Positions 12,501 through 24,500 of a stretch of 64,000 nucleotides of DNA are shown piece after piece. Origin of the DNA: Montifringilla adamsi. Its lineage: Eukaryota > Chordata > Aves > Passeriformes > Passeridae. The position numbers and the translations under genes were made by a program. Numbering within the stretch: the first letter of the stretch is position 1; each line of letters opens with the position of its first letter. The stretch is from positions 3,425,899 to 3,489,898 of the forward strand of contig JAGGNK010011003.1 in NCBI GenBank assembly GCA_017590115.1, in the 5' to 3' direction. The notes under the pieces were generated by a model, which was not told the DNA's origin, did not search any database, and saw only the letters and a program-made list of their open reading frames with translations.

Positions 12501-15500
12501 TGCAGCATGCTGGAATTTTAATTATTCCTCTCTTTCCCTGCTCCAGAGTAAAACAATTATGACAGCCCTGAAGAAGGAAGCACATTTTTGAAAAGCACAA
12601 GCATAAACTACGCCTGGGTGAACATCTTGCACGCCCAGCTGATGCCAGCAGTGCTGTGCTGCGTGGCAAGGGTGGCATGAGGACAGGAACACCTGAGCCA
12701 CAGGTCATCTGAACCCCCACAGCAGCACCCACTGGGCCAACCTGCCTCGGCTCTCATCCCAAGCATTACCTGCTATCACTCCTGTGCTGCCTCTCCTGCC
12801 TCTGAGACGAGTGATTCCTATTCCAGGGGAATTTTTTTAAGCTTGTTTTTGCTGTCAGCGACTCACGGAGGCATTGTTTCTGGCTTTTTTCTCTCGCTCC
12901 TCAGTGAGGAGGAAGGGGGGCGAGAGGATGATCTGACAGAGCAGAGCTGCTCCCATTGCTCATCTCAGTGAGCACTGCTGCCTCTGCTGAAGTGAAGTGG
13001 GTCTTTTAACCACCCTGTGTGCACCCCAAGGACCCCATGGCCCCACACAATCACCAAGGACCCAGAGGCAAAGCACAGAGGGATACAAGGACACGGCACA
13101 GGAGGGATATGGGGGCAGCAGCACAACAGCAGCCACCTGCTCTGCTGGAATCGAGTGCGGGGCGTCTGCGTGGCCCCACGAGCCCTGGGACAGCTCTGCC
13201 AGCTCCTGTGGGTGCCACACACAGGTGGTTCCACCCTGACCCCCCCAGGCATGTGCTGGGGACAGCTGAGGGACCACAGGCAGTGAGAGCAGCACCGTGC
13301 CCACCGTGGGCTCCCGTCAAGGCGCCTCACCGGACGGGGACTGGCAATGCTCGCTGAGGGAAATAAACCGTACAGGCGAGTTACCTCATCCTCATTTGTA
13401 GCCATATGTTTTTCCCAGCAGAGAACAAACACTTCCAGCCGCTACAGCTTATATAACAGAGCGGAGCAGGGCTGGGAAACTGCACAGCTTCGCACAGGCG
13501 CCGCACCAGCAAAACTGGCACGGACCCTGCTTTGAGACAGTGCCGGCTGCTCGCTCCCAAAACGCTGTCCCGAGGCACGGCAGGGGCATGGAGCTCCCAC
13601 TGGGAGCATACTGAGAGCTCTCTTGGGTGCTCAGCCCCAGCACTGGAAGGAAAAGTGGATCTGGACCTCAGGAGCTTTTCAACTGAGGGTGGATGAGCTG
13701 GGATCAAACAGGGCCTTTAGACCCGGGAAGAAGTTTATCGCATTCACTGCTTGAAGAGAAGTTAATTAGCAAAAACTCCGATCACGGAGAAAGCCCCTAA
13801 TGAGAGCTAAAGCTCTCAGATTAAAGCAGCTGGCCCCCTGGGAGCTGCCAGGGCTGCAGCTCCCGTTGTTCTGGGGCCACGCAGGACAGCAGTGGTGGCA
13901 CTGGCAGGTGGGTGGCATCATTGCCAGCTCAACTTCACCTAAACAAGGCAGCCCACTCCAGTAAGTCCCAGAGCCCCAGCACGTGCCAGGAGCCATCCTC
14001 CCACAGCTGGTGCAGGCAGAGGGGCTCCTGCAGCTGGCTGGTGGCAACAAGTCCACTGGATCCCACCCTCTGGACTGGATGATGCCACTGAGGCCAGAAG
14101 CACTGACCACAGCAGGTCTGGGGGGAACAGGCTCTCATCATGCAGAGAGCAGCAAAAGCCTCAGCCCTCATCAATACTCCCTCGCTGATCTATCCAGCCC
14201 ATTTCAGCATTTTGTAAAAGGTGTGTAAAAGGCTGGGAGTTATTTTTCGGCTATAAATAACCCCTTTAAGTCAGGAACAACATCCTGGTTGCATTGCCTC
14301 TTTTTGCCAAGCAGGGCAGGCTGGATAAATTAATTGGGATTAAGATTAGGCCGTAAAATTCCTTTTCATTTCGACTAGCAAATCGCAGAGGGCTCAAAGC
14401 AGTCGATGCACAGTGAGTAAATTCTGTAAACTATCCACCGGTATCCCACGGTTTAATACCAGCAATAACAAATATAATTTGCAATAAATGGGAAGCAGCT
14501 TTCCCATCCATGTCCACGCAGCAGCCAGCGCTGGGGGAAGGCATTGCTGTGCCGAGCGTGATGCTCAGCGCGATTACGGGAGATGGGCTGTGGATGGAGA
14601 CTGTAATGGGAAAACACAGCAAGTGGCTGCAAAACGCCTGGGATAAAAGCGATAATCAGCGCCGCCGTTCTCCTCCGAGCGCCTGTTTAATGTCACACTA
14701 ACTCCTGTCCCAGGCAGCGATGCCACCGGGACGCTGGGAGTCAGTGCCAGGGCCACGGCTCAGCTGCAGCTGGGGGTGCCTGGGGGCAGCACTGGGGCAG
14801 CCACTGCTCCTGGGGAAGGATTCACTCGTGGCCCCCGGGCTGGCAGGGTGGGCAGCAGCCAATTCCAGCTCACTCCTTGGCTGCTTCACCTCTGGGTTTC
14901 ATCTCCCAGGGGAATTCACAGGGAAAATGCCACACTGCGAGGTTGCCCACCTCCCACTGGCACCCCATCTCCTGAAGGTGAGGCCTGGAGAAAGTCTTCT
15001 GGCCCCACACTATGAGTTCCCAGAGGGTGGTGACGATGGGAGCATGTCCCCACGGCTTGAGGAGGGTGGTGGCAGCTCGTGCCCAGGTGTGGCAGATCAG
15101 GAGTGACGCCCACCCTGGCAGCAGCCAGCCCGGCAGCCTTGGAGCAGCTCCCAGTGGGGCGCTGCTGAAAAAGACAAAACACGCGGGACACTCGTGCCGC
15201 GGTGACCCCGCCAGCCCTCCCGATGTCCCCGCCAGCTCGCTGTCCCCCGGCAGACCCTACCTGTGCTGTCCCCCAGCCCACGCGGCGGCCGAGCATCCTT
15301 GCCTCCGCTGCTGTGTCCGGCGGCCGGCTCGGCGGTGCTGCTGCGCCCGGGGCCGCCGCGGGGCCCGTCCCCGCCGGCCGCGGGAGCCGCGGTGCTGGGG
15401 GGCACCCGGGGCGGCGTGGCGGCCGTGACAGAAGCGGCAGCGGCGGCAGTGGTGGCGGAGGGGGTGGCGGCNNNNNNGGTGGTGGCGGCGGCGGTGGCGG

Positions 15501-18500
15501 TGGCGGTGGTGGTGGCGAAGGCTCCGGGCAGCGTGCTGCTCTCCAGCGAGTCCTCCTCGCCCGTGGGGCCCCAGACGATGACCTCGGGCAGCGCCGTGGG
15601 TCTCCCGTCCCGGGGGGCGAAGCCGCGGCCGCGCAGGTGCCGCCGGCCCCTCCGGGAGCGCGGCCGGCGCAGGGGGCGGCGGGGGGCGGCCGGCGGGAGC
15701 GGGGTCTCTGCAGAGGGGGCGCGGGGCCGCAGGTCCAGGGGGGGCCGGGGCGTTGGAGCTCTTCCCCGCTGCCCGTGCCCCACAGCGAGCCACGGGACAG
15801 TCTGTGCCGGAGCGCCGGCCGTGCTGAGAGCTTCCCCGCAGTGCCGGTGGTGGCTGGGGGCTGGCAGCTGGCAAGGTCCATGGCTAGGTGGAACATGGCT
15901 ATTAAAATCCAAGCATGGCTTCCGAGCGGGCAACCTGACCTGTGGACAGATGGGGGATCGTGTTAGAAGGGCAGTGGGGCAACCCCGCTCTCCATCTCGG
16001 TATGGCACGTCCTAGATCTCTGAGCCCAGCCAACCAAAACATCCCCCAGCTCCAGGGGTGCCGTTGTTCTCCCTGGTTCTCCAGCCAGAGCCCCCCAGTA
16101 CAGCATCCTAGAGCATGCTCCACCTCCTCCCCTTAAAAACTACCACCACCCACATGGCAGGCTGAGGATCCCCACTGACAACTGTGACTTTTCAGTTGGT
16201 CTGGGAATGATGGGAAAGACCTGAGGACAGATTCTACCTGGGAACACCCTGAAGGAGCAGCCAGTCTCTGCTTTGCCCAAACTTAGCCCTTTTGGGTGAA
16301 TGATCCAAAGCAGACGGCCCATCCCAGCTCCAGCAGCACCAGCTTTCACTGCAGGGACACTGAGATGCAGAGAGCCCATCCCTTGCTTCCCAAGCCCACA
16401 GGCAGCACGATGAATCCCTCAAAGGGCTGGAGAAGAGTCTGTGGGTTCTTATGTTTGCACGTGTAGCCCATCTCCCACTATGGCAGTCACCCACGTCGCA
16501 GCAGGAACATCCTCCCACGGAGCACGGCACATCCCCTCCCACGGCGTGGAGCACTCAAGCTGAACATGACCCTGCAGCACAGTCAGGGCAGGAGGAGCAG
16601 CCCCTTTTGCTGCCCTTTCTGCCACAGAGCAGCTGGAACACCCCTGAGCTGCTGGCAGCTTCAGCAGTTCGAATTTTGCTTTCACGTCACCATCACGTCA
16701 CATCATGTCACAGCCCTCTCCCTTCCCCAGTGGCACCACACCAAGGTTCTGCTCCCCTCATGTCTCCTCTACGATGCTGCCCCATGTAAAGCAGCAAGAA
16801 AATCTCTGCCAGGCAAATATTCTGTTGCCTTCTTCCTCCACTACCCCCCCAGGAAAAAAAAAAAAATCATTAGGCCAAAACCCAAAAATCTTTACTCCAT
16901 TTTACTTAGCTTTTACACGAGCAAGACTTTTGTCGAACTCAGCAGGAGTTAATGAGAGCTTTACATGGCTAAACGGGCTAATCCTCTGCAGCAGCGCCCG
17001 CACAGTCCTTGGGAGCACGACAGAATGTGCATCTGGTTGACAGAAGCATTTGTACACTCCCTCTGTGCGTGAGCCAGCGAAGCTAAAGGAGCTGACCTGG
17101 ATACTCCCAGGCACAGGCTTTTTCTGCTCAGAGGACCTCTGCTTTTTTCCTAATTGGGTATTTTTTCAAAGCGTAACAACATTTATTTTGGGGAGGGAGA
17201 AGGCAACGCAAGGAAAGAGCGCAGAAGGAGAAAGGGAAGAGCCAGAAACAGACAACAGAAACCAAAATAGTTCAGGCTGGGGGAGGAAGGATTTCAAGGC
17301 TTCAAAAAAACCACAAACCACCCAAACCGTGGTGGTGGTGGTGGGTTTTTTTAGAGGCCGACAGAGTGGTGGCAGCACGAAGAGTGTCCCCCACGTGCTG
17401 TAACAAATTCTGTGCTTCCACTGGTGAGGAGCCACAAGCTCATCCTCCAGCCGGATCATCAAGCACAGACTCACCTTTGCAGTGCTCAGGATCACTCCTG
17501 TGGCGTGTCAGGCTTGATTTCAGCCTCTGCCCAACTCCACAACATCACCTGAAATGTCTCCTTGCAAGGAAGGAAAGGAGCTGGGCACCTGCTGACATGT
17601 CACTCACTCCAGGTGCCACCTCTCACACTATCTGTGCCCACCCCCAGACCTCATCCCCTCCCCAGCTCTCTCTGTTGCTCACACTCAGAACTTTTATGAA
17701 CAGCTGCTGAACAGAGCAAGGGAAGATGTGCCCAGCCCAAACTTGGTACTCACTGCACCCCAGCCACTGCCTGGAAACTTCTGAACACAAAATGCCATTC
17801 CTTGGTGCTTGGGATTGGCAGCTCATAGGAAAAACAGATATTCCCCCTGCTTCCATCTCCTCCTCTCTCCTTGTGACATTTCAGGCTGCAGTGATGGCAG
17901 CGTGAACTTGCAGGGGCTTGCTCCTGCAGAACCTGCCTGACACAGCTGCATCACTCATAGCAGCATCAGGAGGATGTGTGGGCAGAGGCAACACACAGCC
18001 CTTGTCTTGCCCTGGGTCATGCTGGAAATTTGTGTCCCCATGCATGGCCAGGCAGCGCTGGTGACACCCAGGACACCAGTGTCCCTCACTGCTGCCCAGG
18101 TCAGAGGCTCTGGGATGGAGATGGACACAGTAAGGGACACCCAGATGGGCAGATCCCACTCTGCCCCGAGGACACCTTCGGTCACCCTCCCACCAACGTC
18201 CCGTCAAGCAATGCCACCCAAGGGGCTGTCACCCCAGGAGCGTCCTCCTAGCCACCACGCTGGCTGGCATGTCCCCAGAGATGGCTTCAGCGACAGAAGC
18301 AGCCAGCCCGGTTACCTCGGAGGAATTTTTGCGTGGCATGCGATCTTCTGAGGGCTTTGCAACAACAGATAAGAGCAAGTGTCCTTCAGAATAAATAGCA
18401 GCGTGTAGGAGTTGCCGTTGTCCTGGCAACGCAGCGTGATGTGCCCGGCGCGGCGGCGGGGATGGATGCGGCAACGCGTGGCGCGGCCAGAGGCAGGACC

Positions 18501-21500
18501 ACCCGGCCCTCCCCTGCCTCCCCCACCCCAGCACCCTGCCAAGGCTGCCAGCGGGAGTGACACGTCCCTAAGGACACCCACGGAGCGAGGACACATCTCG
18601 CCCGGATCTCCTGCCACCTTGTCCTTGCCCCAGAAAACCTGGGCTGTCCCAGGAGAGCCCGCTGCGGCTGGCACAGCACGGCCCGGCCCGGCACAGCGCC
18701 CCGGGAGTCCCCGAGCCTCCGCCTCCCTGTTGCCCGGGCAGGCAGGAGAGAGCACCGCCAGCCTCTCGGGAGCGCCGGCACAAAGTCACCGCTGCTCGGA
18801 GGCCGGGAGGGCGTTCCTGCTTTGCCGAGACATCAAACAGCTCAAACACTTCTCCAACGGCACGAGCCGCTCCTCAGGGACAGCAGAGGGGAGGCAGAGG
18901 ATCCTGAGCTGCTCCCAGTGCATGGGGTAGCTCCCTAACTGCACCCAGAGAGGGGCTCTGGCGTACGGAAGGGAACACATCATCCAGACCCACACCCATC
19001 CATCTGCCTCGGTTTGGGGGCACGGAGCCAGCCCTGGCTGGAGGTAGGGCCAGAGGGATGTATTGGGCAGGGCTGTGGTTACGCTCCTCACTCGGGAATC
19101 GGGGCTTTCCTCACCCCCCTACAAGCACACACAACCTATTTTGCAAAGAAATTTGAGGAGCGTGGGCAATTTTCACATTACTTCTTTTCCCATCTTGGAG
19201 GTGAATGGGAATGTTATCCCAAAATACTGTTCAAACTCTAGGAAAAACTCAATAAAACTCTGAAACTGGGTTAGATAAAGAAACACAGAGCGGATATATT
19301 TGAGAAAATGAAATCCTGTCCTTGATCTCCTCATCTGAGGTCTTGGCTCCCACCAGCCACAAATCTGCTCCCCTGGCTCCACGGATGGTGAGGTGGGAAA
19401 TGAAACTCCTACAAATATTTACCTGCAACAAGCACAAGGGCAGATTTCACGGAAACTGCTGGGCTAATGACATGGATCAGGCACACCAGACACTCTGGGA
19501 CTATTTCCTGAGCCAATCCAAGTCCATCCAGTCTCAAAGGTGATGGAACAGTGAATGTTGCACTGGAGCCACCACAGCCTTCCCACCCAACGCACCTTTC
19601 AGAGTCCTCCCCTGTATGAAACCCCTTCCAGAATCTTTCCAGGCACAGCTGTGTGCTTTGAAGAGGAGGACAGTTGGCATTTGATGTGAAAGAGATTAAT
19701 TTCAAGGATGCTGGAGGATGTGAGCTCACCGTGGTCCTCAGCAGTGGGGAAGAGGCTGCCATGGCACTTGGCACTACTGTGCACCAACCTCCACGTGCAG
19801 GGAGGGAAAGCAGGAGCATCCAGCATGGAGCGGGACAGAACAACCCCTGCCCCAAGCCTGGGAACCCTCAGGGGTGGCAGCACCTCAGGCAACCCTGATA
19901 CTGCAGACAGGACATGGATTAATCCAGCACAGCCGCTGTGCTCCCAGAACCCCCCGGCTCTGGTAATGTGTCTGAAAATTAACTGGGATCACAGCTCTGA
20001 CAAACATCAAAACACCACCCGTCAGCACTAACCCACTTCCCCAAAGCCTCAAAGGCTCACTTGAGTGCAGTCCCTTTCATAAGGTCCTTTTTTGCTCTCC
20101 AGCATCAGCCCCTTTCTCCTGTGCCTGTGGAGACACTTCACAGGAGCATTAACTGTAGAATAGGCTGATTTTTAATGCAGAATTATACAAATGGAGCCAT
20201 TCTTCCATTTCATGCCTCCTGTTAGGTAATCTATCGGTATTGCACAGGGAATCAAGGTTATGTCCTTGTTGGGGTGATTTACGAACTCTGAGCATTTCAT
20301 ATCTCCAAACACCAAGTGAGGCAGGGACAGAAATATTCCTGTGAATGCCTGGAGCAGGAGCAGGAGCCGTGGTCAGAGAGTTGGGGTGATGTTTCCTTGA
20401 CCCAGGCAAGACAAGGCAGGAAAGCAGGCACCACACTCTAGGAAAAGCATCCTTGGCAGCGCGGCTGCGTGTCCTACAAAGGCATTGGGAGCAGGGCAAG
20501 TTATGAGAGAACACGCAGGAACTCAGTGGCTCCATACGGAATAGAACGAGGCCGCTGCATCCCAGTGGGTGACTTTCACACTGGAGCAGGAAGAAGAGGG
20601 GAAAACTTCAGTGGCAGATACTTGGCCCGTGATTGTGTGTCCTCACCGAGGTGGGGACTGCAGCCACCGCCGCAGCCGCTCTCCTCTCCATCCCGCTGTC
20701 CTGTGTGATGATCCCTGCAGTGCAGCGACTGTCCTTTGTTGTCACGCTACCAACCATCACCATGGAAATGGAGCATCGCCACTCTGCACTCTGGGCTGGG
20801 CCGGGATTCTCCCCAGGGCTGGGAGGAGGGGAGATGCACCATCCCATGTGAGGGTGGCACAGATGAGTGCCAAAAGGCATGTGGCAAGTTGTGACACAGC
20901 ATCAGCAGGTGACCTTGTGGACCACTCCCACATGGTGTCCACTGTGTCCCACCCCACACCCCAGGCATCAGCAGTGCCATGGAGACCTCTTTCCTGAGCC
21001 ATGTTCTGTTATAGGAGGAGTTTTTCTGATCCCAGACCCAATGGGAACTGGGAACATAAACACACTGTGCCATCTGTAGCCCCAACTTCTTCCCAGATAA
21101 TTATAAATTTGTGAAAATATGGCTGCCAAGCTCTTTAAAGCCAGGACTGGGACTTATGGCACAAAGGCTGACACACAGTAGCACCTAAGTAAATTAAATG
21201 TGCCACATCACTACCTATCTATATTACAGTCCTGAGCTTCAGGATTACCTACTAATAAAAGTGATATTTAAAACAAGTCCTAAGTTCCTCCGCTGCCCCC
21301 TTCTCCCCACAAGTAATTAAACTGACGCCGCTTCCCGCAGCGGAGGGGATGGGATTTATCATGGAGGGAAATCAGCAGAGGGTGAAATAGGTTGAATCCT
21401 CCCCGCCACGCTGCTGCGGCCAGGCAGACAGCAAACACCCACTTCCCTGGGAAAACGGGGCAGAAAGAGGTAGGGTGGGGCTGGGAAGCCACGGCTCCCC

Positions 21501-24500
21501 CCAGGATGGAAATGCCAGGATGGACACAGCTGGATCCACCCCTGGCTGTGCTTGTGAGAGGGGGGCAGGAGGGCAGCCGTGGCGGTGGGAGCCACTCGCT
21601 CTTCTGCCTCTGCCTTGAGCTCACCCAGCTGCAAATAAACAATTTTACCATTTGAATAGCCGCGAGTGCGGAAGGCATAATTAATACCCAGCGGTACCAT
21701 CAGCCAATGTGCTGATGCGGGAGGTGCAGCCCCTGCCAGCGCCGCCAGCGCACAGCTTTGGCTCCGCAGCGCCGGCCCCGGCTGCTCTCGCCTCCGGGCC
21801 CGTCCTTCCCCAGAGGCAGAGGAAGGGCAAAGCCCCGGTGCAGGCACCTGGGGCTGGTGCTGGAGCCCACCAGCACAGGACTTCTCCGGTGCATCCCACA
21901 CCCACATCATGGGAAGAGGCAGGACGTGGCAGAGCAATGTGGGGAAGAGTAAAAAGGAGCAGGCAGAGAGCAGGCCTGTGTGGCATCGCTGCAAAGGCAA
22001 GAGCTGTGCACAGTTACTGCCAAAGTTGAGCCAGCCTTTAAACCCTGAGTTTCAAGTTCAGTTCCCACTTTCAAGTATTTTAGAAGACACTGAGAGGACA
22101 AAAGGCCCAGTGCCTCCAGCCAGCCTGAGGATGAGTGTGAGAGCTAACGCAGTGAGCTGGCCAACACTGTCCATTATGGTCAGCCTGGCTTAGCTTGCTC
22201 TAGAGAGAGCAGGGGCAGGACATCTGCTTGAGAGACCTGGTCTTCAGGGGTTATTTCAGGCAGGATTTGAAAAGTGCCAGGGTGGGAAGCCCAGAAGTTT
22301 GCATGCATCTTCAGACAAAAACATGCCTCTTAAAAATTTCTGTGCAAGACCAGTGCTCGGTAATTTACCTGCCACTGCTCTGGCAGCAGCAGCTCTGAGC
22401 CCAGTCTGGCTCCCCTGGGAAGACTCAGAATGCTGCAGGTTCATCTGCCAGTGTGGTGAGACAGGTCCCAGCCAAGCCAGAGGATAAACTGCCTTGAGTC
22501 CTCCCCAGGGGGGTCAACACAGTGGCAAGCTCAGGCCCTGCATCCCAGTGTACTGCTGGAGCATCCCTCCTGGCAAGGCAGAGTGTGGATCCTCCTGGAG
22601 CATCCCCCACAGTGGGCATGGGGCAAGTACCACTGGAATATCTTCCTGCAGCAGCACAGCCTGGCTACCACCAGAGCATCCCCCTCAGTGAGCACAGCCT
22701 GGCTACCACCAGAGCATCCCCTGTAATAGGCACAGCCTGGCTATCACCAGAGCATCTCCCTTAGTGGGCATAGCCCAGATACTACCAGAGCACCCCTCCC
22801 AGCAAACACAGTGAGGGTACCACTGGAGCATCCCCCTCAGCACACACAGCTTGGGTACCACTGGAGCATCCCTCTCAGCACACACAGTGTGGGCACCACT
22901 GGAGCATCCCCCTCAGAACACACAGTGTGGGCACCACCGGAGCATCCCCCTCAGCCCACACAGTGTGGGCACCACCACAGCATCCCTGCCAGCACACATG
23001 GGGTGGGTACCACTGGAGCATCCCTCCCAGCACACACAGCCTGGGTACCACTGGAGCATCCCCCTCAGAACACACAGTGTGGGCACCACCGGAGCATCCC
23101 CCTCAGCACACACAGTGTGGGCACCACCGAAGCATCCCCCTCAGCACACACAGTGTGGGCACCACCACAGCATCCCTGCCAGCACACATGGGGTGGGTAC
23201 CACTGGAGCATCCTCCTCAGCACACACAGCATGGGTACCACTGGTGTATCCCCTTCAGCACACACCATGTGAGTACCACCGGAGCATCCCTCCCAGCACA
23301 CAGTGATGGCACTGCTGGAGCATCCCCCTCAGCGGGCACAGCACGGCCGTCGCTTCCCCCGCCGCCGCCCGGTCGCCCCAGCCAGCAAACACTGCGTGCA
23401 TTTAGCATGGCAGGGCCGGACAGTGGGGTGTTTCATCAACCCAGCAGCGATAACACTCGGCTTTTGTCCCTCCTGGATAAAGGGGGTTTGTGAGCACTGG
23501 CTTTCCAGCCCAAACTGGCACCTGTCGCCAACTTACCCCACTCGTCCCCCCCTCGAGTTCCGTAGCAGCGCTGGGGACCAGGCAGCAGCAAGAGCTCCAG
23601 CTCAGACACAACTTGCTGGGAAGTTTCAGATTTTCAGATCCACCAAAATCTTGTTGAAGAGCCACAGTCTCAAGCTCTATTCTTGCTGACACTAAAAACA
23701 GTCCACAAACCTAAGGAAATCGGGGCTTTCCCCCTCATTTTAGCTTCTACCTAAGCCTCCTCGTGTGTTCCAGCTCCTCATGCACACCACAGAATTGTGG
23801 CCCAGACTTTACATGCTGTTGGTGACCTGGCACACAAGACAGTGCTGCCTTCTCCCATCCCCATCACAGCAGCAGAAAACACTCCCCCATGTACCAAAAT
23901 CAGTCTGCTGAGGGAACAGGACTGCAACATACGTCGGAGCACATTAAAACCAGAGCTTAGAGATCATCCCTGGTGTTAGTTAATGCTGCCCACAATAAAT
24001 AAAGCCAGCAGCTGAGCTGAGTGGCTCCCTGCTGTGGACACAGGCACAGGCAGGACAGTGCGCTTCCCCACAGCCGCCATCCAAGGAATTTTGCTTTCCC
24101 TGCTTTGCTCATGAATTTTCTTCCCTTGCCACACATCTGCCTCCTCTACAATCAACTGCAGGATGATCAGGCCTCCCCCTTGGATAAAAGGATGGCACTG
24201 GCGTGTCCAAGCAGGATGCAATGCCTGGTGCTATTGGATGGGACAGGATGGAATGGGATAGCTTGGCATGGCAGAAACAAATGCAAGGCTCTTCCCACTG
24301 AGATGGCAATAGTCTGGCCAGATCCCATACTGGAGCTGGAGCCTTAGGAGGGGTTTTGTTCCTCTGAATACATATCCACAAAATGATTTCAAGAGATAGC
24401 AACTGAGTCAACCCAGCCCTTAGCTCTGAAGGACCTACAGTGAGGAAAACCGTGGCACAAATCTACAGCTTATGCTGCCCTTCAACCTCAGCGCTTTCCA

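Larger units (their letters stand above)
7760..15260 (-). other. AJAP1 intron 2
   Basis: This is a 7501-nt phase 1 intron with donor GTAGGG. It holds the duplicated segment (8419-8845 and 14741-15178), a short TA run (8377-8391), an 18-base-scale T run (10265-10281), a near-repeated ~25-bp unit (AATATCCAGTCT..., about 9406-9450), and AT-rich blocks at 8090-8280, 10280-10500 and 14210-14500 that resemble conserved noncoding elements. No nested coding gene was found. Confidence 0.85.

Noticed and set aside
14916..15896. 326-codon minus-strand open frame over exon 2 as a single protein
   Set aside because: Only its first part is AJAP1. After about 15700 it is the wrong frame (poly-Pro), and it runs past the exon 2 donor into the duplicated intron segment.
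15202..16015. Glycine- and valine-rich plus-strand open frames opposite exon 2
   Set aside because: They are the complement of the Thr/Ala codon tract and GC-rich exon. No independent coding support.
22811..23493. Three overlapping repetitive proteins of 150-190 codons
   Set aside because: They are frame-shifted readings of the same 38-bp minisatellite, with no start context, splice structure or codon bias.
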